A stretch of 64,000 nt of DNA from positions 47,751 through 111,750 of the forward strand of contig NW_004798342.1 of the NCBI RefSeq assembly GCF_000002075.1, given 5' to 3'. The notes under the pieces were generated by a model. That model made no database searches, had not been told where the DNA came from, and was given only the letters and a program-made list of their open reading frames with translations. The stretch is from Aplysia californica (lineage: Eukaryota; Mollusca; Gastropoda; Aplysiida; Aplysiidae). Positions 12,417 through 25,247 of this stretch are shown here, in pieces. Within the stretch, counting starts at the first letter, position 1, and every line of letters starts with the position of its first letter. A program made the position numbers and the translations under genes.

Positions 12417-15400
12417 TTTTTGGTTTTGCTTGTCTGCTTGTCAAATCAAATCTTTGCTACGCTTGCTGAAAATTAGGCACCTATTTAAGGGCTCATCCTT
12501 ACGTCACTTAAAATGTTCACCATCAACACACTTTATACTCAATATATGTATGGTTCTTTATCTCTTTCTTTTTACATAGAGAATAAGTGACACTGGGTTT
12601 ATTTGTCCAACTTTTTTCCTCTGTGTTTCTTTTTAGTGGTGGTGGATGTGGAGCTGCTATGAGGGCAATGTGCATCGGATTGCGATATCCAAGGTAATGA
12701 TAATAATAATAATATTAATAATGATAATAATAATTAATGATAGATCTAATAGATGGTCTGTCAATGTCTGACGATGACCAGTGCATCTGCAGAGGAGAAT
12801 AAACTCAAGCGAAATAAAAGAATCAGGAGAATTAAAGGTTAAGATGAAATCAATTCTGGCAGAGAAATGTTCACCACATTTTGAGCATTCAAAAGCTCTA
12901 CTTCCACTTGTGGATGTACTCGGCCTATGTGTTTCTCTCTTGGTTTTAGCATTTCTTATTCATAAAACCTTATATGACTTACTGCCCATTGTGACTGCTG
13001 CTCTCCAGCTGGGTCTGTTTAGCACTAGGCTCTCCTGTGCTGAAGGGTTTATGTTGAAGTCTGTCAAAGACATTTTCAGGGTACCTTTGCAGCGCTATCT
13101 TAGTATGCCAACTCTACGTTTCTCTTAGTAATGAAGTTCAGTTTATCTGTTGTTACCAGTTTCAAGTCTCCAAGAAAATGTAAAAAAAACTCCCATCACT
13201 CACTATAGCAAACCAAGGTTTGGTGTTGAGTTTTAAGTAAAATTTGCCTTTTTTTTCAGCTAAAGTAAACAAAAAGCAACCTCTCGGGGTATTTTTTTTG
13301 TTTTGTTTTATTTTTGCAGCTTGCTTCTTGATCTTTTCAGTTTTGTTTTGACTAGCTTCAGGTTAAATAATTTGTTTATATTTTTAAAGAGTTTCGTAAG
13401 TTAGTGTTGGAATATTAGAACAGTCTGCTGAGTCAGTGTTTCTTGAATTCCTTAACATTTGTCCCATCTCTGTTTTTTTCTTTTTCACATCTCCACTGAG
13501 CTGGAAATTACATCTCAAAACTTAGTCTCTAGTGACAGGACAGTAGCAACTGGTGGTGAAGTGATGTTGAGACTATGATAGTATTGCTTGTTCATACAAT
13601 GGAAACGAAGATGGTTATATCTTTGGAGGGTATGCTTGGTAGTTCCTATTTCTTTACTTACCTCTAACTCTTTTTTATTCTCAACTTTGCCTCTTCCTGA
13701 CACAAGAATGGTAGTCATTTGATATCTTTGCTTAAGTTTAAAGCAATTTTTTCTCAAAAGTTTTTATTAAAAGTTCATTGCTTATGACAAGGGGAAGGCT
13801 TTTAACAAAGATCAGAGAATTTATTTCACTGGAGATGTATACCTTTACTGTCAATATTCCTTAAAAAATTGGGACATAGATGAAAATTTGTGTTTTTTAC
13901 GCTCTGTGTAGAGAAAAACTATTCTATGGATTTATCTATTAATGAATGTCAAATTTATTTTGACTCCAAAATGTTGTGTACAAATTTGAAACACAAAACT
14001 ATGGTGTGGAGGAAAATATTTACTAAAAATGTTGTTTAGTGTTTTTTTGATCGCCCTGTATATTTGAACAATGCTCTTTTATTCCTCAGGCCAGATCAGC
14101 TTGATACTCTGATCTGTGTGAGTGTAGAGTCTGGGCGTATGACTCATCACAATCCTGTTGGTTTCCTCGGCAGTTTGGCCTCTGCTTTACTTACAGCTTA
14201 TGCTGTACAAGGTGAGGGCTTTATTCAGTCGCGCCCCAACGAAAGAGTAGAAGATCTGACCTAAATTACAGATGATTTTTATAGCTACAAAACAAAATAA
14301 GCCGCATCTCACATTTTGACAATATAACGCAGATGGTATCAAATTTAAGATTTCTTTAAACTTGGCTTGTTCGTGAAATAGTTTTAGTCTATCTGTGTTG
14401 GTTCTGAAGTTATAGTCAGTTTAAGTTAGGGAGGTAGAAACACGGTTTTTGAGAAATTTGAAGTTTTGCCCAATATCTTGAAACAGCTAAGTGTGACAAG
14501 CAACTCATTTTGTCACATTGCTACACTTGTGGTTTTCCTGTTTTCCCAAATCTGATCATTAATGTGAACCTTACCCCTTTAAGCCTTGCTCCAGTCCCTA
14601 GTTCTTCATGTTTTTAGATCAGTAGTGTTGGGCCAAATGAACGAATGGTTTCGTTACTCGCGGACACCGTCAGCGCGAGCGAGTAATGGATGGATTGGGA
14701 ACCTAAAGAATTTCCTTTTTTTTTTTAGTTTGCCACACAAATTTATTCACTCTGTGGACGGAAACAGAAGAACTCTTGCAGACAAAGATACTGTACTCAA
14801 GGTTCTGCCTATCATCTACGAGGTCTGTCTCAGAGTAAAGTTTCCCTGCCACACTGTCCTCACATATAATTATAAATCACCTTGTATTTAGTATCAACAG
14901 AAAGCTTATTCAAATACCTGTTCAACGTAGGAACCATCTAGTTCCAGACATTTCTCCATTTGATGTACACAGCGGTCAAAGACAGGGGTCAGTGACCGTT
15001 TGTCCAAGGTCCCGAATGCTTTTCTCATAGCCTCTTGAATCTGGTCCTCGTCCTCAAATCGCCGACCTCGCAGCATTTCTTTCACCGTAGAGAAGAAGTG
15101 GAAGCTGCATGGGGCGAGATCGGGCGAATAGGGCAGGTTTTCCAAGAATTCCCACAAGTAGCCCTCAAAAAGCTCGTTCACAACTCTGGACTTGTGAACA
15201 GGCACGTTGTCATCATGCAGGATGACGCCTTCTTCAAGCAAAGCGGGCCCTTTTTCGGGATCGCAGGTCTCAGCTTGTCTTTGAGGACAAACCTCTCTAG
15301 TAGTCACCATTGACAGTGACAGTTACGCCAGGTGTGACTAGCCAGCTCAGTATGATGCCACTCATGTCGAAAAAATCAATGTGCATCACCTTTCTCTGCC

Positions 15401-18400
15401 TGTGTTTTCAGTGTGCGCTTCATCTTTCATATCAGACCTCCCACCTTCAACTTCCCTGATCCATTTCCTTACTGTTTGAATTGATGAGGAATTATTCCCT
15501 GTTACTTTATATAGATCACCCTAAGTATCAACTGCAGACTTGCCGAAAAGAGTTGAAAATTTGATAACAACTCGGACATCGTAGCGTGAGAAGGTTGCAC
15601 CAATGTTTTGCTCAGCCATATATTCCTTGAATTTGCCTTGGACAAAGTGCACAAGAATACCACACTTGACACGTCACAGCTCTATGACCCGTTCACCAAT
15701 GCACTTGCAATTTGGCGTTAAGATTAAGATTACTTAGACATGATGTCACAAAATTTAGTGGCTGTTGGTTGCGTACCTTTAATTTTATGGAAGAGGGAAA
15801 CTTTATTCTGAGACAGACCTCATATTGTTTGTACATGTAATTGATTCAAGCCACAAGTGGTGCCACAGGGAGTGAGAGACTGGTGGCGTAGCACTGTGAC
15901 TGCAAGATGCAAGGCTTATGATTGTGTGTTACCTTCCTCTGCATGTGTGAGCCACACTGGGTGCATTCTTATTTGTTGCAAAGGTGAAATTTTAAAAGTT
16001 CCCAAAGGCCTTGGGAAAGAAAATACCCGCTACGAACAGCACTTAGCTACTATGTATTTTCGCTACGATGAGGGTGTAGTATGTGGGGAGGAGGAAGGGG
16101 GGTGATTTGGGTGGGGGAGGGGGGAAATTGTTGGGTGGGGGGGGGGGCGGGGTGGTACAGTGGATAACGTATCTATACATGACATAAGCTAGAGTAGTTG
16201 TAGAAGTAGTAGTAGTAGTATGCACAATGCAAGGAATCTCTCCGTCTGCCCGTCGTGCCTGCTCACTAAATGAACAGAGGTGTAACAAACTCTTGCACAA
16301 GTAGACGGTTCGCTATCTGTCCGTTTGTTTGCAAGTATTACCAGCGAACCGTTCAGTACTTGCGGACAATGATTTAGCCAGCCTGACCCAACCCTATTTA
16401 TCATTTGCCTTCTTCACCCTGGTATTGGGTATAGATGCCAAGAAGGGCCCTCTACCTGTCTCTGCTCTGGGCAATTTTCTACACATCCAGCAAGTTGTGT
16501 CTTATATTATGCCTGAAATCTGCCTCTTGACCTCACTCCCAGGGGGACCTGGGCCTTCCTCTCTTTTTTTCTCCCCTGGGGGTTCCATCATGGGCTTTTA
16601 TAGATGTATGTTGCGTTCAAAAGTTTTGTAAACTTCCTCACTGTCAGTTTAAACTGGTTGTTATAGCAACTGATGCACCCAGTTGATCATGTATGGGTGG
16701 ATGGTTGGAGGGCACCACTGGTAGGTCCTACTTCTTTTCTTTCCCTCGTTTGTTTCTATCTTTCTTGCTTTTTCCTGCACTAACTAACCATCAATGTGTT
16801 GATGTGCTTCTCTTTACTCAAACAAACAAACAAACAAGTCATGTCTATACAGTCAAACACGGGTAACTCGAATTCGTCGGGGGTTGGAAATAGTGTTCGA
16901 GATTTGTATAATTCGTCAAGTCCCTGAAAGCCCCAAATACAAAGAAATAGAGAGAAAATCAAGGGAGGTAAAAAAAAAAGAACTTTAAAATTAAAACAAT
17001 TAAGCTGGTTAGCTCCCTTGATGAACGTGTTGACGGTGTGAAAGCAAGAGGATGAATGAAAGTGGAAAGCAAAAAATCTCACATGTGCACAGCCGACTCC
17101 TTCGTCATTCCTTTCCTTTCATATCATTGGCTTACAGAAAGTTACGCCTCTTGCCATCCGCACTGCGCATGTCCCACAGCATGATTGCACGCGTGGCGAG
17201 CCAGTCATGCGGTGTGGTCAGCATCACTCCCTGTCATACACCACACCCCCAGCCCTTACATAACTTATTTGTGTTGCGAGTGGTGTAAAACTCTTACTAA
17301 CACTGTTTTAAAATAAAAAACGATCCTGTTATGGTAACCCTGTGTGTAAGTACAAGTACTTTTCTTTCACTCATTTGTTTCTGTCTTATCTTTCTCACTC
17401 TTTTGCCCCCACCGCCCACGTTTAAATGGCAGTCATTGTGTCAATGTCTGTGCTTCTCGTGACTCAAACAAATAAAACAAAGACTGGAGACATACAGGTG
17501 GAATCTACCATGTGTGTTGTGTTTTGGCCTCTATGCACAAAGTGTCTTTTTTTTTTACTGTGTGCATGTTGGGTTGTTTTTTTTAGTACAAAAAGTCTTT
17601 TTAAAATTCTAATAGGCCTACCATGTTTATGGCGCGGGAAGTTGAAGGAGAGGCCACTGGTTATATCCTACTTGAATGCTTTCCCTCTATTCTTGTCTGT
17701 CTGTCTTGCTTTTTCCTTGCACGAAATGAGCGTTATCTTGTCAATTTGCTTCTCTTCACGCAAACTCAAACTCATGCTTATTGTTCTGTACCAAATGGGT
17801 TCTCCAGGGCTTCCCTCTTGGCTGTCCCAGCAATTTTATGCACCCCGCACAATTTAGCAAAATTGATCTTTTTTTTGCCTAATTTCTGATTATTTTCCTT
17901 TATCATTCTTTGTCAAAATTAACAGAATCGCATAATTTCACATTTTTGGGCTCAGTTTGCATAATTTCAGAATTTTTCTTGCATAAAACGACGGGGACAG
18001 TCTTGGCTGTGGTAGTTTTTGGCCATTGAATTTTATGAATAAACTATTTAAGCTGAGTAAAAGAGGTTAGATCACTCAAGAAAGTCACAAAAAGGTTGTA
18101 GAAACGCCTCCGCACAAGAAATCTTGTGTGACCCTTTTCAGGCAGAGAAGACCCTTCTTCACTTCAACATATGTGTTCACAGTGAAGAAGGGACTTACCT
18201 GATTCATCCAAAGTAAATTTCTTGCATTTAGGGTTTCATGCAACCTTTTTGTCATTATCTTTATCTGTTGAAAAGACAGAGGTTGACTCTTTCCTAATGG
18301 GAGTTTCACCTAGGACACTGAGTATGTGTGGTATTGATGGTAGATTTTTTTTTCAAACACTTTTAGGTCGACCCATTCAGAGCTGGGGTCAAGGTTTAAT

Positions 18401-21400
18401 GGAAACATTGCCCAAAGCACTGGACTACATCCGATCAAGCGAGTATTGTGTTTCAGAAAATGAAGAAGCCTGGTGAGTACTTTTGCTTTGCTGGTGTTTA
18501 ACCCTCATCCTGCGGGAGCCGGGTTTATGTCGCCCGATAAGCCTATTTCGGCACCTCGCCTACGTTCTGGTCCCGAATCAGTGTAGCTCCTGGCTCAGCG
18601 CACGCGCAGCCTCTTATGTGTCATTTGGGTCCGGAGTCGGATCCCCATTCACGCAGGTCAAGTGTGTGTGCGTCAGTCTGCTTGAGTTTGTGTGCGTTTG
18701 TGGCCTTCTTCTAGAACCGCCTGCGTTGGTTCATAATCGAGGCATACGTCTCATTCTAAACATGCCAAGTTGATAGCTCTAGATGTTCGTCCAATGAAAT
18801 TATAGAAGAAATTGACCCACTTAGACATGAGGAGTTCGAAAGGATAGTCAGGAAACAAGACTTCCATTTTTCTATACAAAATATTTCAAATGAGCTTGAT
18901 TTTGTATGAAATGATACTACCTGACAAAAAATAAGCTTGTTTGATAGTTTTGAATACCATTGTGCAGGTACAAAGAACAATTTGAGTGTAAAACATTCGG
19001 AAATTGACCTAAATTATCCCCTTTCGAACCTCAGGTCATTCATAACAACAAGAGTGTCCAGAAAGGTTATTCGAAAGGGCGTAACTACTCGTAATGTCTT
19101 ATCAGCTTGTGAGAGGGGGTTATTCATTTGTTTGTAACACTTTATGAATAGAAAGCTATGAAAGATAGAGCGTTATTTTCATCATTGGTTAAAACACTCC
19201 CGCGGTATTCATGGCGGAAACACACGTTTCCCAGTGCGCTGTACACCAACAGTACACACTGAGTGACCCCGGAGGCCTGCCCGGCACGTCTGACGTAATC
19301 GGTTGCTGATAAGATAAGCATCTGGGCACAGACGCAGGATAAGAGTTAAGTTTTAACTTTGCTCCCTTCATGATTACACTGTGATAGTGGGCACTAATAA
19401 TAGTTTTTAGTTGACATCATGTGAGACTGTTGGGCAGATAACCTAGTTTGAATCCCCAAAGGGACATTTGAAAGTATAATATGGGTTGTAATTGTAGGTG
19501 TTCTGCCCTTCCATTGACAGAGGTTAAATCGTTTAGGAGTTGGGCTGCTTCTACATTCCTGTCAGGGCCAACTTTGGCAGAGAAAGATACAATGTCCAAG
19601 TAGAAAATTACAGAAATTGTCAATGAAAAAAAAAACCCTCCTCATAATCAACATGGGAATCGAAGTCACGTCTTCTGCATGCAATTGCGAAGCGCCTAAT
19701 CACCACAGCACAGACGCCGGTCTCCACCAACTTGGCTCTGTCCTATCAGATGGAGTTTGGGCTCAGAAAGAGGGATGGAACGTCCCAACAGAAGTACGGA
19801 GATAGTCGATAAAAAGTCTCCCCACACAGGAACTGAACTCAGGTTTGCGTGTGATGATGAAGTGCCTGACCGTTACACCACAGGTGCTGGTCCGTGTGCA
19901 CCTCTGTACTCAAACAAACACACAAATTTGTTTCCTTTCAGGGGTTATTTCGAAAAAAAGTGGCAGGATTATTTGGAGCTGCGTGGACTAACAGATGGCA
20001 AGTCCGAGGCCAAGTTTCCGGAGCAGTACGGCTTTGCGGAGCGGGACCAGTTTGTGAAGAGTGTCAGCTTCAGTGGATGGGGGGGAGCCAGCGGTCACGA
20101 TGCTCCCATGATAGCGTAAGCTTTGTTTATTTGTTTGTGGGGTTTTTGTATGGGGGGGTGGGGGGGGTGGAGGTGTTTCAGGTTTTTTGTCTCTTTTATG
20201 GGTAGGCCTACCTTGCTAATGATCTTATTTGTATCAAACAGTTTTTGATTTATGAGAACGTAAGTAAGTATGCTACATGTAGGTAGCGTAAACACGGCCT
20301 CGCGGGCACTCGCGGCCTTCCAACCGCGTGGTATCGGTAAAATCGGGGTAATTCTTTGCTCTTTCGCAATAAAACACCAAATACCGTACACCTTGTAAAA
20401 GTTCAGCTTTTCCTCGTTACAATGGTGTAAGTTGTTTATATGTCCGATTATTAGGAGCTGGAGAATCGCCGACGAAAGCGAAGCCCCTCGCGGTCGGAAT
20501 GCGAGGTCGGCCGGTTGAAAAATTGACACGCGTGCATTCAAATGCTTCGCGGAACGAGGGATGATTAAATACCGTCTTTTCATTGTAGAGCTTTAAACGG
20601 GCTTTCCCGTGATATAAGTTTAGCCTTTGGCGTCTTTATAGAAAGCTTTTAAAAATACCGTCAAAATGTTTAAAGTATCCCTTTTTACACAAAATATGTA
20701 TAATACCGACTTATAACAGGTATCCATTAAAAGGTCAGTTTATTTTCTATTAGAATAAAGTTATTAACTTAGAATTATTTTTCATCAATCCTTCCGCGAG
20801 ACTCGGAAAGCATGTGACCCCGCACGCGGGGTACACTACAGTATAGAGCAGACTCGCTCGCTGCGGGGGCCGGTGCGCCGCCGCCGTGTCAACGCTCGGT
20901 GTTTTTGTCGAAATAACGACAGATCGTCGTGTTTGAGGCGATAAAATACTGATTTGTAAAGATCTCACTGTCTTGAAAAAAATTAGGCTCCATATATTTG
21001 TTATAGTGATTGTACTCTGTTAATGTGGAGATGTTTAGTGCACTTGGTACTTTTTTTATGTCTGTCAAACATGGGGTTGCAGCCAGTGACTGACTTAAAC
21101 AAATTTGATCAAATTTTAAACAACTTCAATTTTCTTAGAAAATTGACGGAGAGGTTAAAGAATGGTACCCAAATGCTCAGTGGATATAGGCCTTTCAAAT
21201 GGAACAGATAAATTTGGCATACAGCAACTTGGAAAATTTAGTTTCTGGTACCTACTACATGCAATGATATTTCAACATCACAAGAAGAAACAGAAAGAGG
21301 ATAGGAATATATTAATGTTTAGATTTAATTGTTAGTATTCAATTAAGTTTTTTTTCATCTAACTTTTATTGCCTATTCGGGATGAAATGAGTTACATGTC

Positions 21401-24400
21401 AGATTCTGACAATAAAACGTCATTGGTATCGTATTAAAGATTTAATTTATTTTTGCTAGATGTGTTAGTGGAACACTTTTAATCTATCTGCTTTGGTTCT
21501 AAAGTTATAGTCACCATAAGCTAGGTAGGTGAAATCACAGTTTTGAGAGATTTGATGTTTTACCCAATCTCTAGTGTTGGGTCAGGTTTGCAAATTCAGC
21601 ATCAGCGAGTAATGAATGGTTCGCTGATAATACTCACAAACGAATGTACAGATAACGAACTGATCACTTGTGAAGATTCGTTCACAGCACCTCTGGCTCA
21701 GAAACAACCATTTGTATAGTTAATGGACGGATTTGGGGATGGAGAGACTCCTTGTATTGCATACTACTACCTCTACATCATATATATGGTATAGAGAAAG
21801 CAGTTGCGAGCGCCATAAAACCCCATACTAAACAAAACTAAATCTGGTATAGAGAAACGTTCACGCATGTGTGACATGGCATATAATTCACTACACACCC
21901 CCACTCTGGCATATCACCCTCACATATTACTATTACGCTTTCATTGTACTGGTGGTACATTGTAGCTGAGTGTCATTTGTGGCAGAAATTTTTTTACCAA
22001 GGCTTTTGGGAATTTTAAAAACTTAGCTTAGAATCCGTTCACCCCAACACCACCAATATTTTGAAACAGCTGAATGTGACAAGTGACTGATTTTGTCACA
22101 TTGCTACGTATGGCTCTCCTGTTTTCCCAAATCTGACCACGTATATGTGAACCCTACCCCTTTTAGCCTTGCTCCAGATCTTACACTGGCTATCATACTT
22201 CATGCATGGACGTTCTGTTTCAGGTATGATGCTCTGCTTGGGGCAGGAGACAACTGGTCAGAACTCTGTAACAGGTTAGTGGACTTTGTGTTTTTTTTCA
22301 AAAGTTTTTAAGGAGTTAATGAATGAATGAGTCAAGTTTTCAACATTTTCATCAACACCTACCAAAAGTGAAAATACTCTAGTCAGTGTAAAATTATGGA
22401 GTGTACCTTTGACATCGTAATATGGCTGCCTGAGGGCGAAGGGCCCTTGGAAGAAATAAAAATAGTCACATACGTACAGTTAGTTGAACTGCAGGTTGAA
22501 GAACCAGCTTGAGCTATCAACTACCCCTGAGATCTAGCAGGGGAGGGCAAGGAAAGAGAGGAAGAATGTTTTTATTGTTTTGGGATTTAAAAAATTATTT
22601 AGACCATAAATGAGGTGAGCTGCTTCAGCCTCGCCTATCATGGCCATCCTTGGTTGAGTGGGATACAGCTTCCACAAGCAGACAGAAAGAGACACTTGAT
22701 GAAAAACTTCCCCAAACCAAACTCATGTTCTCTGTTGATTGCAGCAAAAAGCTGAAGCATTACAACATAGACACATCTTCATCAGTATAGGTCAGTGCTG
22801 ATACATGCCATGTCTGTTGTCTCAGTTCTTCTATTCTATTGGTCATGTAGAACATTTCTGCCTTAGAGAGTTCTGTACTGTCCAGCTCGCTGTATTCTCT
22901 ATGTAAAATACTAGTGGTCTGCCCCTCCTTCTTTTGCCTGCAGTGGAATGAATAAATGAGTATTTAGTTCAAAGCTCTTTTGATTGCATTGTGCTGGTTT
23001 GTTAAGGTTTTAATCGATGTGTCATAAAACAGAACTTTCTGCTTGGACCCTCTTTCCTACTTTAAACCTCCAGCGCTTTGAATAATTATAGTGCAGAGAC
23101 ACTAGCAGGGTGCACTGTGTGGTTGATAAGATTAAGAATGTGTCAGTTTTGTGGGTTTGGTTTGTTTAACTGGTTTTGCTTTGTTTTGTTTCGAACTTGA
23201 GTTTTTTTGTTTGTTGTTTTAGGGGTTTTTGTTTGTTTTTATTGTCTTTTGTATGGTTGGTTAATTGTTTCGGTTGTTTTTTTTTTTTTTTACATTTGTT
23301 TTTGTTTTTTGTTGCTTTTTTGGGAGTTTAGCGAGATTTTCTTGGAAGGGAGGAGGGTAAGTCAGTATTATGGGGAGACTACAATAAAACACTTGTCTTG
23401 TTAAACTGATATCCCAGGTTTGATTTCTGCTGTAGACTGAAGAACCGCAGGAGTTTTTTTTTTTCTGAAGAGTTACAAGGCTTTCTTATACTGTCTCAGC
23501 CCTGCCTTAGTCAAAGGTTAAAGACAATTCTTCTTCTTGAGTAACTCACCAACAGTCTTTCTGCAAGGGTGTTGTATCCCTCTGAGACCTAAATTGTGTC
23601 AGCGGGGCTGTAAAAACAACTACATTTAATTTTTTTAAAAGAACATTTTTTAAGACGCACTTCAACTCACTGACAGCTTTTTAGTTCAGAGAAAAGGCAA
23701 GATCATAGACAGAGGGAAAGAACAGAGATGTAGAACTTTTTAGTGGTTCCTTATAGCTACCAACATGCAATTGTGCTTGGAAAGAAAATAATACAATAAC
23801 AGACTCAAATACAACCAATTCAATCAACCAACCAGCCAAACATTTTTTTTTAGCTGACTGAATTAGTAAAGGGAAAAATTCAATGTATAGCTATTTGTTT
23901 ATGTCTTTTTTTTCTTTCTATATTTTAGAGGCATGTTCCACGGAGGCGACAGTGATAGTACAGGTGTTATGGCTGGTTGCTGGTTTGGAGTTCTCTATGG
24001 ATACAAAGGTGTTCCAAATGGAAACTACAGTGTAAGTAGGAATATTGATAAAAGTAGAGTGTAACCCCCCCCCTTCCCCACTCAACCAATCTTTTCATAT
24101 TTTGAGGATTTCTTGCTCCTGTAAGACATAGTTTCTATCCCAGAGTGACCTCCACGGTGACCCTTGATATGTTTACTAAGTCAAACATGTTTGAAATTGA
24201 TGGGGGCTATATTTTACTTTTACTGGAATATCTTCTCTCATGGCGATCAGGGTAGGGAAAGGTGGGACATGCTTGTTCATGGCCTATACCCTAATGCAGT
24301 GGGAGAAAGGCAATGATGATGGTCATGAACGTTAGAGACGATGGCTGCCGACTATTGTTTCAGAGGAAGAGTGTACCTAACGTGTGTAAGTTAAAAGAAC

Positions 24401-25187
24401 GCATTACTGTTGTGTGTCCCCCAAGGACAGAAGACACAATATACCATCTCGGTCCCCAGGAGACCCTATAGAGTTGCAGCTTGTTGGGAGCGTGTGTCTA
24501 TCTTTTACTTCTAAATTATGTCTCTCTACTGTTTGATTGCCAAATAGCCAGTTTGCATTGGTGTGAACAGAGAATTTAGTGGAAACCTGATATAACAGGG
24601 ATGGTGGGAGTAGAGAAAATGTCCTGTTATATCCGATCCCTGTTAAATCAGAAATGCAAGGAAAGTAAGCATTTGTGGACTAATCCAGCTGTACTTATTC
24701 ATGGGTAGTTTCCCTTGCCACAAGTACCCACGAACAAGGGTTTTGGCACCGACTTTCTCCTTGCCTCCTTAAACCACATCAGAAGAGCTTGGTCCACAGC
24801 ATCTGCATCGGGTAGTCTCATCTTCTTTCGATTCAGAGCAAACTTTCCATTGGAGTATGCTGCCGCTATCTTCTCTCTATCCTTGATAATGGTGTGAATC
24901 GACCCTTGTGGAATGTCGAACTGACGACAAATCTCTGCCAGTGTAGCTTGCTTTTTGTCAACGGTCTGGATTATTTCGGGGGGGGGGGGGGGTTGTCAAT
25001 TGAAAGGCATTTTCTCTTGCGCTTGACATCGTTGGTGACAGTAGACACATTAGTCATTACGCGTGCGTGTTGCTAGGTTTCGGGCTAGATCGAGGTCTGC
25101 AGCACAGTGCAGCCCTCTCTCGCTTCACACTCTGCGTGTGCTTGCAGTGGCATGGCTTGCATGGGCTTGCTCCATCACTGCCTGCGT

Positions 25188-25247
<60 letters not shown>

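Larger units (their letters stand above)
14626..16397. mobile_element. Probable hAT-like element carrying a mariner insertion
   Basis: The left end TAGTGTTGGGCCAAATGAAC and the right end (reverse complement starting TAGGGTTGGGTCAGGCTGGC, 16300-16397) both match the ends of the 481-bp element at 21572-22052. The interior is occupied by the mariner at 14819-15822. I could not confirm the 8-bp target duplication expected of hAT elements, so the outer limits are tentative. Confidence 0.4.

Noticed and set aside
12781-13128. 115-codon open frame with a hydrophobic middle
   Set aside because: No recognisable domain, lies in an ADPRH intron, and parts of its sequence recur elsewhere in the window as repeats.
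16100-16300. Pro/Thr-rich - strand frame near a poly-G run
   Set aside because: Low-complexity sequence (poly-G, TAG triplets) in an intron.
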